From Flavobacterium frigoritolerans (lineage in GTDB: Bacteria; Bacteroidota; Bacteroidia; Flavobacteriales; Flavobacteriaceae), in NCBI RefSeq assembly GCF_025847275.1, contig NZ_JAOZEV010000004.1, positions 248,001-312,000 on the forward strand: a stretch of 64,000 nt of DNA, written 5' to 3'. Of the stretch, positions 47,309 to 56,236 are shown in pieces. How positions within the stretch are numbered: position 1 is the stretch's first letter; each line of letters opens with the position of its first letter. The notes under the pieces are model-generated. The model was not told the DNA's origin. It made no database searches and was given only the letters and a program-made list of their open reading frames with translations. The translations under genes and the position numbers were made by a program.

Positions 47309-50300
47309 TCAAAAATAAGCTCTTAGTTGAATGTTTCCTGTATGGATAGTAGTTCCCGTTTCGCCTTTTCGCCCTTGATAGTTTACATTGACATCCAAAA
47401 ATTGTGTAATATTTTTTTGTAATAACAATCTCCATACCAAATTCTGCCCTGTTTGTAAGCCTTCCAGCATTTGAAAACCTACAGATGAAAACTCATTGCC
47501 TGTGAATTTATTCTGGTAAAAAGAGAATTCTCCATTTAGGGTTATTTTTTTATCTCCTGCATAAGAGAATGATGTTCCTAATCGGGTTTGTTTTAAGGTT
47601 TCTTCATCGCCAATTTGGTTGTCTTTGTTTTGAATCTCATAAAAGAAATCCAAGCTTGTACTTTTAGAAAACAAATAACTAATCTTTGGTGCTAGTTGAT
47701 AACCAGTAAGTTTATAGTTTTTTTCGGGAAAACTTTCAGAAATAAGATCAGTTTGAATGGTTTTGGTAAAAAAGCTTAATAACCAGCTTTTATCATATAA
47801 ATGAGAATATTGTAATTGATGCGAACTGTTTGTAGCTTGCTGAGACCCTATTGTAAGTAAGTTTCTGCTTTTGTTTTGTAAATAGGTATAAGTTGTTGAA
47901 TGTTTTTGTTTGCCTCGATTATAGAATAGACTGTTTCTGAAACTAGAGTTTAAACCCAACACATTTTCATCTGAAGAATTAAAAGGATTTAATTCAAAGC
48001 GATCACCATTACTTTTTACTTTTCGATCTAATATAAATGAGGTTTGATTATAAAAATAAGAGATTATTTTTTTTATACCAGTTTCATTTAACCATTGATT
48101 TGGATTCAAGGTTACTGATTGAGAAAATTTATTTTGATTTGTTTTTATATAAATCCGATTAGGTAAAAAGATTCGAATGTATTTTGCCTGATCAATAAAT
48201 GCAGCGACTTCAAATTCCTGTAATTCCTGAATTCCATTGTTGTTATAATCGTTCCAAGTATAAACTCCTTGTCCTACGGGAACTTCTATGTATGTATAGT
48301 CTTGTTGAGGCATCGTTCCTGAACTGGTTTCGTATGCTGTAGTAGTTTGAATAAACTGATTAAAAAAGCGATCGTTATATAGAATTCTTGAATTTAAAGA
48401 AGGTTCTCTTTTTTTAGTAACATCTTCAAAGTTTAATACTCTATAGCTTGCATATACAGATAAATCACTTTTAGTGGTTTGTATCAATTTTGACTTCAAG
48501 TAATATGTTTGAGAATTGTTTACACGTTGTAATAATCCGTTTTGCAAACTATCATTGCTTCGTCTTAAAAATCCCAATTCTACAAAAACTTTGGTGCTAT
48601 CACCACGTCCCACAAATAGACCATATTCATTAAATCTTTGGCTTAAAGCCGAAAACTGATTAGTGACTTTATTTTTTTCCTGATTATCTTCAAGTTGTAT
48701 CGTACCTCCGATCCAGTTTTTCTTAAAATGATAGCGGGCTTGGGTTTGGTTTCTTAAAAACTTAGATGTCGATAGGGTACTGCTGCTATTAAGCAAGCTG
48801 CCTTGGTTCTGAAAAATCCAATTTTTTACTTTAAAAATCCCATTAACTGTATGTCGGCTTCCAGAGTAGTTTTTGGTAAAATCTAAATTTTCAAATTGGT
48901 AGGTAACCAATCCTATATCTGATGATTTTTTTTGAGGAAATAAATCGAAGTTTAATCCTGAAATTAGCAAACTCTGATTTCCAAACCGTGTTGCGGGAAG
49001 ATTCCAATCCCGATCAAACTCAATATTATAAAGTCGTTCAACTGATTTGAAATTTTCTTGAATAAATTGATAATTTATAAAGGCATCCAGATTCCAGCTT
49101 TTAGAAAACAAACGCTGTTTGGCATTTATTTTGGTAGCGATGCCTTTATTATCGCTGTCTTGTACATTCGAAAATAAGTTTGCATCATTGTTGCTAACTC
49201 CTACTTCAAAATCAAAATTTGTTTTTTCGGTTGGGCTATATTTACCCAAAAAAGTAGCTACTTGTAGTTTTATTGGAGCAATAAGTTTAATAATTGGAGC
49301 ATAATTTCCCTGCGGAATACCATTTATAGGTGCAATATATTCATAAATACGATCGATAGTATTTACGTTCTTAAGGATATAGTCTCCAGACTGAGCGCCT
49401 ATTAAATTGAATCTTACATTGTATAGTTCCTCTTTGGGATCATTGGAGAATTCGTATATTTCCTCTCCATTTAGTATTATTTTTTTATAGAGAATTTTAT
49501 TGTCTGAGTAAGTATCTGCATATGCTGAGGGAGCAATCATAGCATTTGTATCATCTCCTGCAGTACTTAATGTTTCAACCTGTTCCTTGGTTAAATTTTG
49601 TTGTAGCGGTTGGTTTTTTAAATCATTTTCGGAGTATAAATACCCTCCAAAGCTCCATTTTTTATTTTCATGAGTAACACCAGCATACGTTACAAATCGG
49701 GTATAATTTTGATTTGAATATTGATATTCTACGCTTATTCGCATTTCTGAAGTAATGGTAAATAGCGAAGTAAAAGTAATTTCGCCGGCATTATAATCGA
49801 TAGTATAATCTTTATTTTCACCTCGTTTTAATAAAACACCATTTACATATACCCTTTCAGAACCCGAGATAACTAATATATATAACTCACCATTCTGTCC
49901 AGTTAGTTTATATGGACCTTGATTTCCTTCTTGTCCTGTAATGTTGCTTTTAGCATATTGACCTCTTACTAGTGCAGCCGAGGCAAATACATTGGTTTTA
50001 CTTTCTTCATCGCCAAAATTAAAATTAACGGCAAGTCCTTGAACCTTTTTATCAAAATTAAGGAATTGAGTTTTTTTGTTCTCAAGAAAAATATCTCCAG
50101 CTCGTAATGCCCAATTATTGCTAAATAGTTCTATAAATATATTATCGAATTGATCTAGCTTTTGAGAATAACCACCGTCTTGTAGCGGAATATTATTGTC
50201 TTGTAATGAAGCACGAATACTTACATTATCGGATATTTTTCCTGTAATTTGAAGGTCAAGATTGGAGTTTAATACCGTGTTTTGATTGTTACCAATGGTG

Positions 50301-50740
50301 ATTCCGCGAGTAATACTTCCCGAAGTAGTTAATCCATCAAAAGGAGTAATTGTTTTGGCATTTTTGGGTTGTATTTGGTATAGCGATTCAGCCGTTGCGC
50401 CATTGCTTACAATTCGATTAGAGTCGTAAATTTTATATTCTTTGGTTAGTATATCAGGAAGTTTTAAATACTCAACTATTAGGGAATCAGTACTCGAAGT
50501 TAGTTTTTCGTTTATAAGTAAGGTTCCTTTTTGGAAGTTAATTTTGTATAAACTGCTGTCAATAAGTATTTTGTTGGTGTCGAAAAGCTGAAAAAAATTA
50601 GAATTGATACTAAAATTTTCTAAATGAATAGTATCTCGAGAGGTACCAATTCTTTTGGTTTTATAGTACGAGTTTATTTCCTGAGCATGAAGCCCAGAAC
50701 AAAAAATAATTACAATCCAAAAGAGTAATTTTTTAATCAT
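47309..50740 (-). CDS. Large outer-membrane protein, function unknown
   Basis: 1143 residues. Signal peptide (about 1-19, FCSGLHAQ). An N-terminal beta-rich part (FSINSNFFQLFDTNKILID) is followed by a repeated beta-strand body. LTTSGSITRGITIGNNQN and LQITGKISDNVSIRASLQDN (about 135-185) resemble blocks of the gliding/T9SS protein SprA, and ELYILVISGSERVYVNGVLL occurs further on. The remainder reads as amphipathic strands ending LRAYF, typical for a large beta-barrel. It is far shorter than SprA (about 2,400 residues) and no SprA-like plug is evident, so it may be a barrel-core homologue. No TonB plug and no lipobox. Monocistronic. Confidence 0.7.
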   Translation of the reverse strand: MIKKLLFWIVIIFCSGLHAQEINSYYKTKRIGTSRDTIHLENFSINSNFFQLFDTNKILIDSSLYKINFQKGTLLINEKLTSSTDSLIVEYLKLPDILTKEYKIYDSNRIVSNGATAESLYQIQPKNAKTITPFDGLTTSGSITRGITIGNNQNTVLNSNLDLQITGKISDNVSIRASLQDNNIPLQDGGYSQKLDQFDNIFIELFSNNWALRAGDIFLENKKTQFLNFDKKVQGLAVNFNFGDEESKTNVFASAALVRGQYAKSNITGQEGNQGPYKLTGQNGELYILVISGSERVYVNGVLLKRGENKDYTIDYNAGEITFTSLFTITSEMRISVEYQYSNQNYTRFVTYAGVTHENKKWSFGGYLYSENDLKNQPLQQNLTKEQVETLSTAGDDTNAMIAPSAYADTYSDNKILYKKIILNGEEIYEFSNDPKEELYNVRFNLIGAQSGDYILKNVNTIDRIYEYIAPINGIPQGNYAPIIKLIAPIKLQVATFLGKYSPTEKTNFDFEVGVSNNDANLFSNVQDSDNKGIATKINAKQRLFSKSWNLDAFINYQFIQENFKSVERLYNIEFDRDWNLPATRFGNQSLLISGLNFDLFPQKKSSDIGLVTYQFENLDFTKNYSGSRHTVNGIFKVKNWIFQNQGSLLNSSSTLSTSKFLRNQTQARYHFKKNWIGGTIQLEDNQEKNKVTNQFSALSQRFNEYGLFVGRGDSTKVFVELGFLRRSNDSLQNGLLQRVNNSQTYYLKSKLIQTTKSDLSVYASYRVLNFEDVTKKREPSLNSRILYNDRFFNQFIQTTTAYETSSGTMPQQDYTYIEVPVGQGVYTWNDYNNNGIQELQEFEVAAFIDQAKYIRIFLPNRIYIKTNQNKFSQSVTLNPNQWLNETGIKKIISYFYNQTSFILDRKVKSNGDRFELNPFNSSDENVLGLNSSFRNSLFYNRGKQKHSTTYTYLQNKSRNLLTIGSQQATNSSHQLQYSHLYDKSWLLSFFTKTIQTDLISESFPEKNYKLTGYQLAPKISYLFSKSTSLDFFYEIQNKDNQIGDEETLKQTRLGTSFSYAGDKKITLNGEFSFYQNKFTGNEFSSVGFQMLEGLQTGQNLVWRLLLQKNITQFLDVNVNYQGRKGETGTTIHTGNIQLRAYF

Positions 50741-50923
50741 AAATACTTTAACTCCAAAACCTCAAAAGTAGTATTTATAATTGGGAAATTTAGGTAAGGT
50801 TGATAGTGATGAATTAAAGAATATTATAAAGACGCATTTTATAAATTTTGATAAGATATAATGTCTAAAATTAAGTTATCCAGAAAATAGAATATTTATT
50901 CATCTCATTAATTTAAGTTGATT

Positions 50924-51163
50924 TTATTTTGAAGGAGGATATTTAGTACAATATAATATTCCAACATGTATAAAAAGTGCTGATAAAAATGCATATAATA
51001 AAACGATATACATTTTTATGTCTTTATGATGTTTATATATACTACTCCAACTAAATTCTTTATCACTAAAGAAATATGACCAAAAAAACATTACTGTTGT
51101 TATAAAAATTAAAAAAATAAACTGACGTATGCCTGTTTTACGTATTTTTTTAAAGATTTTCAT
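50924..51163 (-). CDS. Small membrane protein, unknown
   Basis: 79 residues with a basic N-terminus (KIFKKIRKTGIRQF) and two hydrophobic helices (about 15-31 and 50-71) separated by KEFSWSSIYKHHKDIK; the C-terminus contains YCTKYPPSK. No family recognised. It stands alone between the large outer-membrane protein and a terminator. The composition is compatible with a real inner-membrane protein, but conservation could not be checked. Confidence 0.5.
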   Translation of the reverse strand: MKIFKKIRKTGIRQFIFLIFITTVMFFWSYFFSDKEFSWSSIYKHHKDIKMYIVLLYAFLSALFIHVGILYCTKYPPSK

Positions 51164-51311
51164 TTATTCTAGTGTAAAAGTTAATGAAGCATTTTGGGTG
51201 CTTCTAATATAGAATTAATAAATTTAATATTTTCTAATCTTAATTTTAAACGGTCTTTGGGAAATTTTTCGAATTAGTGTTTTATATTATAAAAGCAATC
51301 TGCTTCAGACA

Positions 51312-51350
51312 TAAGAAAGGCTTCACTTTTTTTAAGTGAAGCCTTTCTTA
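51312..51350. terminator. Strong hairpin downstream of aspartate kinase
   Basis: TAAGAAAGGCTTCACTT (51312-51328) and AAGTGAAGCCTTTCTTA (51334-51350) form a perfect 17-bp stem with loop TTTTT. It terminates the minus-strand aspartate kinase gene, whose stop is at 51387. Confidence 0.85.
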
Positions 51351-51386
51351 TTATGGGAATTTTGTAATTAACTTTTTTAAAGAAAA

Positions 51387-52646
51387 CTAATTCAAGTCTT
51401 TTGTTACCACTTGCATGGTTTCGCGGCTTACTTGTTTTAGTAAAACTACTTTGTTTTCTTCAACGGCTTCGGCTGCTTTATCATCAAAATGACGAATAGT
51501 ATATAAGGTAACATTTTCGCTAAAATCAACTTTAAATTTTTTCGAAAGTATAGCATTCAAGTCATTGAAATTTTCAAATTTATCTTCTACACAAACAGAA
51601 AAACTAATCGCTGAGTTTTGAATTAAATTAACTTTTATTTTAAACTCGTGGAATAAGGCAAAAATCTCACTGATATTTTCTTCCATAATAAAAGAAAAAT
51701 CTATTGAAGAAAGTGAAATTAGAAGTTGGTTTCTCTTTACAATAAAACAAGGTAAATAAGGTTCTAAATCAACACCCTTAGAAACGCTTGTTCCTTTTAA
51801 CAATGGGTTGATAAATGATTTTACATATAGCGGAATCTCTTTTTTCTGTAAAGGCTGTAATGTTTTTGGATGAATAACCGTTGCTCCGTAAAAGGCCAAT
51901 TCGATAGCCTCACGATATGAAATTTGATTAAGCAAGCTTGCATTTTCAAAATAACGAGGGTCAGCATTCATTACTCCAGGAACGTCTTTCCAAATGGTAA
52001 CACTTTCGGCATTTAAGCAATAAGCAAAAATAGCAGCAGTGTAGTCAGAACCTTCACGGCCCAAAGTTGTTGTGAAGTTGTTTTCATCGGCACCTAAAAA
52101 ACCTTGAGTTATGTTCAGCATATTTCGCTTTACATTTTTACCAATATTTTTTTGGGTTAACTCCCAATCTACTTCAGCATCTCTGTAAGTTGCGTTAGTT
52201 TTTATGAAGTTACGTACATCAATCCATTGGGTCTGAACACCCATGAAATTCATGAAATGACTTAAAATAGTAGTCGAAATTAATTCTCCAAAACTTACAA
52301 TTTGATCATAAACAAAGTTATAGTTAGGCGATTTATTATGGGCAAGAAAATATTCTAATTCCGAAAAGAACGCATTTACAGCAGTAAAAACTTCATGTTT
52401 TTCATTCTCGAATAAATCCAGCAATATCTGGTTGTGGTATTTTTTTACTTCTTGAACAGATGCATTTAACTCGCCCGATTTTTCAAAATAATTCTTTATT
52501 ACAACTTCTAGAGCGTTTGTGGTTTTTCCCATAGCCGAAACTACAAGCAATACATCTTCATAACCTACTTTTTGTAAAACGTCATATACGTTTTTAATTC
52601 CTTCAGCATCTTTCACTGAGGCACCACCAAATTTGAATACTCTCAT
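51387..52646 (-). CDS. Aspartate kinase
   Basis: 419 residues. It phosphorylates aspartate, the first step to Lys, Thr, Met and diaminopimelate. The N-terminal kinase domain begins VFKFGGASVKDAEGI (KFGGAS, a common variant of KFGGTS) and includes SFGELISTTIL, TTLGREGSDYTAAIFA (about 197-212) and VTIWKDVPGVMNADPR. The C-terminal 120 residues carry an ACT-like regulatory part, so feedback inhibition is plausible. It is not fused to homoserine dehydrogenase. It lies 31 bp after a GNAT gene on the same strand. Confidence 0.93.
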   Translation of the reverse strand: MRVFKFGGASVKDAEGIKNVYDVLQKVGYEDVLLVVSAMGKTTNALEVVIKNYFEKSGELNASVQEVKKYHNQILLDLFENEKHEVFTAVNAFFSELEYFLAHNKSPNYNFVYDQIVSFGELISTTILSHFMNFMGVQTQWIDVRNFIKTNATYRDAEVDWELTQKNIGKNVKRNMLNITQGFLGADENNFTTTLGREGSDYTAAIFAYCLNAESVTIWKDVPGVMNADPRYFENASLLNQISYREAIELAFYGATVIHPKTLQPLQKKEIPLYVKSFINPLLKGTSVSKGVDLEPYLPCFIVKRNQLLISLSSIDFSFIMEENISEIFALFHEFKIKVNLIQNSAISFSVCVEDKFENFNDLNAILSKKFKVDFSENVTLYTIRHFDDKAAEAVEENKVVLLKQVSRETMQVVTKDLN

Positions 52647-52677
52647 TATTTATTATTATATATTGTGTCTTAAATTT

Positions 52678-53151
52678 TTATTTTTTCTCTAAAAAAGTAT
52701 TAATTCCAGCTTCATCCATTTGAACAACACGCCATTCATCGAAGACTTTGGCTCCAGATTTTTCATAGAATTTAACTGCAGGAGTATTCCAATCGAGTAC
52801 ATTCCATTCGACTCTTCTTACTTTATCTTTTTTTGCCTGCTCCATTATTTTGGAGTATAATGCCATTCCTAAACCAGATCCGCGCATTTTATCTTTAACA
52901 ATTAAATCTTCTAAATGTATTGTTTTGCCTTTCCAGGTTGAGAATCGGTAATAGTATAAGGCGATTCCAACTATTTCGGCATCTACCTCGGCTACAAATA
53001 CATGAAAAAGAGGATTTTCTCCAAAGCCATCACGAACTAAATCGCTCTCCGTAACCAAAACTGCATCTGGTTCATTTTCGAATATGGCTAGTTCCTGAAT
53101 CAAGCCTAAAACAGCTTTCATATCATCAGGGTTTCCTTTTCTAATATTCAT
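52678..53151 (-). CDS. GNAT-family N-acetyltransferase
   Basis: 157 residues, single GNAT domain. IRKGNPDDMKAVLGLIQELA at the start, motif A acetyl-CoA loop VKDKMRGSGLGMALYSKIM (about 89-107, RGSGLG), and the C-terminal WNVLDWNTPAVKFYEKSGAK typical of the diamine/Thr-type acetyltransferases. Substrate unknown; the pattern resembles spermidine/diamine acetyltransferases. It is the first gene of a unit with aspartate kinase; a TATATTTG box is 72 bp upstream. Confidence 0.9.
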   Translation of the reverse strand: MNIRKGNPDDMKAVLGLIQELAIFENEPDAVLVTESDLVRDGFGENPLFHVFVAEVDAEIVGIALYYYRFSTWKGKTIHLEDLIVKDKMRGSGLGMALYSKIMEQAKKDKVRRVEWNVLDWNTPAVKFYEKSGAKVFDEWRVVQMDEAGINTFLEKK

Positions 53152-53222
53152 AAATTCTTATTATTAATGTATTTATATCTAAAATAATGGTTTTTTCGAA
53201 CTTGATTATTGCTTTTGATTAA

Positions 53223-53230
53223 CAAATATA
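53223..53230 (-). promoter_or_regulatory. -7 promoter box of the GNAT-aspartate kinase unit
   Basis: Minus strand TATATTTG, a perfect TAnnTTTG match, 72 bp upstream of the GNAT start. It lies back to back with the fbp promoter region. Confidence 0.5.
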
Positions 53231-53282
53231 CAATACGGACAAACTAACTAAATAATTTTTAAATCAATTTCACAAAAAAGGC

Positions 53283-53290
53283 GATATTTG
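53283..53290 (+). promoter_or_regulatory. -7 promoter box of fbp
   Basis: GATATTTG matches seven of eight positions of TAnnTTTG and lies 35 bp before ATG 53326. It argues against the GTG start at 53290. Confidence 0.5.
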
Positions 53291-53325
53291 TGACTTCAAA
53301 AAAAAATCTACAACGATATAGTATA

Positions 53326-54333
53326 ATGGAAGAACGCAATAAAACACTAGGAGAGTTTATTATTGAGAACCAAAAAGCATTTCAGTATTCGTCGGGAGAG
53401 CTTTCCCGAATTATCAACTCTATACGATTGGCGGCCAAAGTCGTTAATTATAAAGTAAACAAAGCGGGTTTAGTTGACATCGTTGGTGCAGCTGGAGAGC
53501 AAAACATACAAGGAGAAGATCAGCAAAAACTAGATGTGTATGCAAATGAGGTTTTTATTCAAACCTTAATTAATCGTGAGATTGTTTGCGGAATCGCTTC
53601 AGAAGAAAATGATGATTTCATTACTGTACAAGGAAGTGATAATAGCCATAATAATAAATATGTGGTTTTGATGGATCCACTTGATGGTTCGTCTAATATT
53701 GATGTGAATGTTTCTGTGGGAACTATTTTTTCAGTTTATAGAAGAATTACGCCAATAGGAACACCAGTTACACTTGAGGATTTTTTACAACCAGGAGTTA
53801 ACCAAGTTGCGGCAGGATATGTAATTTACGGAACTTCGACAATGTTGGTTTATACAACAGGGCATGGTGTAAATGGATTTACCTTAAATCCTGCAATTGG
53901 AACATTTTATTTGTCACACCCAAATATGAAATATTCAAAAGATGGAAATATTTATTCTGTAAATGAAGGAAACTATGTTCATTTCCCGCAAGGAGTAAAG
54001 GATTATATTAAGTATTGTCAGCATGAAGAAGATGACAGACCTTATACTTCGAGATATATCGGAAGTTTAGTTTCTGATTTTCATCGAAACATGATTAAAG
54101 GAGGTATTTATTTGTATCCAACAAGTAGCAAGGCACCAAAAGGGAAGCTTCGTTTGTTGTATGAATGTAATCCAATGGCATTTGTAGCCGAGCAAGCTGG
54201 AGGAAAAGCATCTGATGGTTTTAATAGAATCATGGAGATTAATCCAACCGAATTGCACCAACGCGTTCCGTTCTTTTGTGGAAGCTATAATATGGTCGAA
54301 AAAGCAGAAGAGTTTATGCTTAATGCAAAATAA
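53326..54333 (+). CDS. fbp: Class 1 fructose-1,6-bisphosphatase
   Basis: 335 residues from ATG 53326; a GTG at 53290 is open but overlaps the promoter box, and the family starts with this TLGEFI region. It dephosphorylates fructose-1,6-bisphosphate in gluconeogenesis. Signatures: [31 protein letters not shown], the metal-binding [20 protein letters not shown] (about 118-137), and [20 protein letters not shown] (about 277-296). Length is normal. Monocistronic with a strong terminator. Confidence 0.96.
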   Translation: MEERNKTLGEFIIENQKAFQYSSGELSRIINSIRLAAKVVNYKVNKAGLVDIVGAAGEQNIQGEDQQKLDVYANEVFIQTLINREIVCGIASEENDDFITVQGSDNSHNNKYVVLMDPLDGSSNIDVNVSVGTIFSVYRRITPIGTPVTLEDFLQPGVNQVAAGYVIYGTSTMLVYTTGHGVNGFTLNPAIGTFYLSHPNMKYSKDGNIYSVNEGNYVHFPQGVKDYIKYCQHEEDDRPYTSRYIGSLVSDFHRNMIKGGIYLYPTSSKAPKGKLRLLYECNPMAFVAEQAGGKASDGFNRIMEINPTELHQRVPFFCGSYNMVEKAEEFMLNAK

Positions 54334-54338
54334 TAAAA

Positions 54339-54376
54339 AAATAAAACCCGACTTGAAAAAGTCGGGTTTTATTTTT
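54339..54376 (+). terminator. Terminator of fbp
   Basis: AATAAAACCCGACTT pairs with AAGTCGGGTTTTATT around GAAA, six bases after the fbp stop codon. Confidence 0.9.
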
Positions 54377-54500
54377 TAAGTACCAGTTTCAGTGTTCAGT
54401 TTCAGTTTGAAAACTGTAAACTATGACTGTAGACTTTTTTAAGTACCAGTGTCAGTTTTAAGTACCAGTTTGAAAACTGAATACGGCGACTGCAACCTTT
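54377..54500. repeat. AAGTACCAGT / GAAAACTG intergenic repeats
   Basis: TTAAGTACCAGT occurs at about 54376, 54440 and 54459, each followed by TTCAGT, GTCAGT or TTGAAA; CAGTTTGAAAACTG appears twice (about 54402 and 54467). Part is self-complementary. Related text (GAACTGATAACTGAGATTG, GAAAACTGAAAAC) precedes frr at 13625-13660. These look like decayed members of a dispersed repeat family. Confidence 0.5.
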
Positions 54501-54501
54501 T

Positions 54502-54933
54502 TTATTTATTCATATTTTGCATTTCGAAAGTAAAAGTATCTAAATCTACTTTTTTATCTACTAACGAAAGTGCTTTTGCAATAATGTAGTTTACGTTTCC
54601 AGGAGTAAATCCTAGTGCAAGTCCAAGTCTTCTTAGCATGATTTCCTGACTGTCTCCCATGTGGTGATCTACGTGTACCATACGAGCCAAATCGTATAAA
54701 CGCTCTAAACGTTGTGAATACAAATAAGGCGCATTTATAGGGTGCTTGAATGGATCTGCAAGAATCTCTTTATACTCTTCGTCCGAAATTTCTAATCTAG
54801 AAGCTAACTTGTCTAAAAAAGCTTTTTCTTCTTGATTTGTTTTTCCGTCTGCAAGAGCTACGCGAACAATAGCCGAAAAATGACCTTTATTTCTTAGTTT
54901 AAATTCGCTATCAAATAAATCTGAAAATGACAT
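54502..54933 (-). CDS. TerB-family protein
   Basis: 143 residues, all helical. The N-terminal FSAIVRVALADGKTNQEEKA matches the TerB core (acidic residues D/E that may bind metal), followed by FLDKLASRLEISDEEYKEIL and HVDHHMGDSQEIMLRRLGLA. TerB-like proteins occur in tellurite-resistance and stress systems, but single copies like this are widespread in Bacteroidota with no known function. No ter neighbours. Cytoplasmic, monocistronic. Confidence 0.83.
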   Translation of the reverse strand: MSFSDLFDSEFKLRNKGHFSAIVRVALADGKTNQEEKAFLDKLASRLEISDEEYKEILADPFKHPINAPYLYSQRLERLYDLARMVHVDHHMGDSQEIMLRRLGLALGFTPGNVNYIIAKALSLVDKKVDLDTFTFEMQNMNK

Positions 54934-55127
54934 AATTAATTGGTTTTTTGTATCACAAAGATAAATCTATTTTTAAATTATTAATTTTAATTTTCTCATA
55001 ATTTTTATAATTGCAAAAACTGTAATTTTAACTTATTTTTATTTAATGATTTTAGAATAGCAATCTACCATTTTCAAAATTAATCGTAAGTTTACACACC
55101 CTTTATCAATTTTAAATTAAAATACCC

Positions 55128-55721
55128 ATGTCAGATTTTTGGATTTATTTTCAAATAGGATTAAAACACGTTCTAGATATTCATGCATACGATCACGTAA
55201 TGTTTTTAATGGCTTTAACTATTCCTTATTCATTTAAGGATTGGAAAAGAATTTTATTGCTTGTAACTATTTTTACTGTTGGTCACACATTGGCTTTACT
55301 GCTATCAGTTTATGGAATAGTTACTATTAAAGTAAATATCGTCGAATTTTTAATTCCGATAACCATTTTAATAACTGCTTTTTTTAATTTTTTTACAGCA
55401 GGGAAATCATCTAAAACGGAGAGTATTAATTTAGTGTTTTTTATAACACTTTTCTTTGGGATAATTCATGGTTTAGGATTCTCTAATTATTTCAGAACAA
55501 TATTAGGAGGTAGTCCAACATCAAAATTATTGCCCTTGGGAGAATTTGCATTAGGGATTGAGGCAGCTCAAATTATTGTAGTTTTTGTAGTTTTAATAAT
55601 CTCATATATTGTTCAAACAATTTTCCGTTTTTCAAAACGTGATTGGACTTTGGCTATGTCGGCTTTTATAATAGGAGTTGTAATCCCGATGGTTATTGAG
55701 AGCGAAATATGGAGTAGATAA
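55128..55721 (+). CDS. HupE/UreJ-family membrane protein
   Basis: 197 residues with about six TM helices. The family motif HVLDIHAYDHVMFLMAL (about 14-30, HhhDGhDHhhF-like), TVGHTLALLLS and FGIIHGLGFSNYFRTIL carry the conserved His residues thought to bind Ni or Co ions. HupE/UreJ proteins are secondary metal importers, but no hydrogenase or urease genes are present here, so metal specificity is open. A TAAGTTTA box lies about 45 bp upstream. It starts an apparent operon with dCMP deaminase (2 bp gap). Confidence 0.85.
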   Translation: MSDFWIYFQIGLKHVLDIHAYDHVMFLMALTIPYSFKDWKRILLLVTIFTVGHTLALLLSVYGIVTIKVNIVEFLIPITILITAFFNFFTAGKSSKTESINLVFFITLFFGIIHGLGFSNYFRTILGGSPTSKLLPLGEFALGIEAAQIIVVFVVLIISYIVQTIFRFSKRDWTLAMSAFIIGVVIPMVIESEIWSR

Positions 55722-55723
55722 AA

Positions 55724-56155
55724 ATGGAAAAAGAAAAATTAAATAGATACGACAAAGCTTATTTGCGAATTGCAAAAGAATGGAGCATGTTGTCGTATTG
55801 CAAGCGTAAGCAAGTTGGTGCAATTATCGTAAAGGATCGGATGATTATTTCTGATGGTTATAATGGTACGCCAACAGGATTTGGGAATTGTTGCGAGGAT
55901 GAAGAAGGATTAACGAGATGGGATGTTCTGCATGCCGAAGCCAACGCTATTTTAAAAGTAGCAAGGTCAACCCAGTCTTGCGAAGGAGCAACCTTGTATA
56001 TAACACTCTCACCTTGTAAAGAATGTAGTAAATTAATTCATCAATCGGGGATAAAAAGAGTAGTCTATCAAAATGGATATCGTGATGATGCTGGAATCCA
56101 GTTTTTAATAAAGGCAGGTGTAGAGGTCGTGAATATTCCTGTATTAGAAGAGTAG
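55724..56155 (+). CDS. dCMP deaminase family protein
   Basis: 143 residues, zinc-dependent cytidine/deoxycytidylate deaminase fold. KRKQVGAIIVKDRMIISDGY, DGYNGTPTGFGNCCED, the zinc motifs HAEANAI (His, Glu) and SPCKECSKLI (two Cys), all intact. It resembles ComEB and T4 dCMP deaminase and would supply dUMP for thymidylate synthesis. It starts 2 bp after the HupE-like gene. Confidence 0.92.
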   Translation: MEKEKLNRYDKAYLRIAKEWSMLSYCKRKQVGAIIVKDRMIISDGYNGTPTGFGNCCEDEEGLTRWDVLHAEANAILKVARSTQSCEGATLYITLSPCKECSKLIHQSGIKRVVYQNGYRDDAGIQFLIKAGVEVVNIPVLEE

Positions 56156-56236
56156 AAGCTTGCAGTAATTTCAAAATATAGGGTTGCTATGAAGAATAAC
56201 AATAGTATATTCTCATAAAATAAATATTAGCTACAT

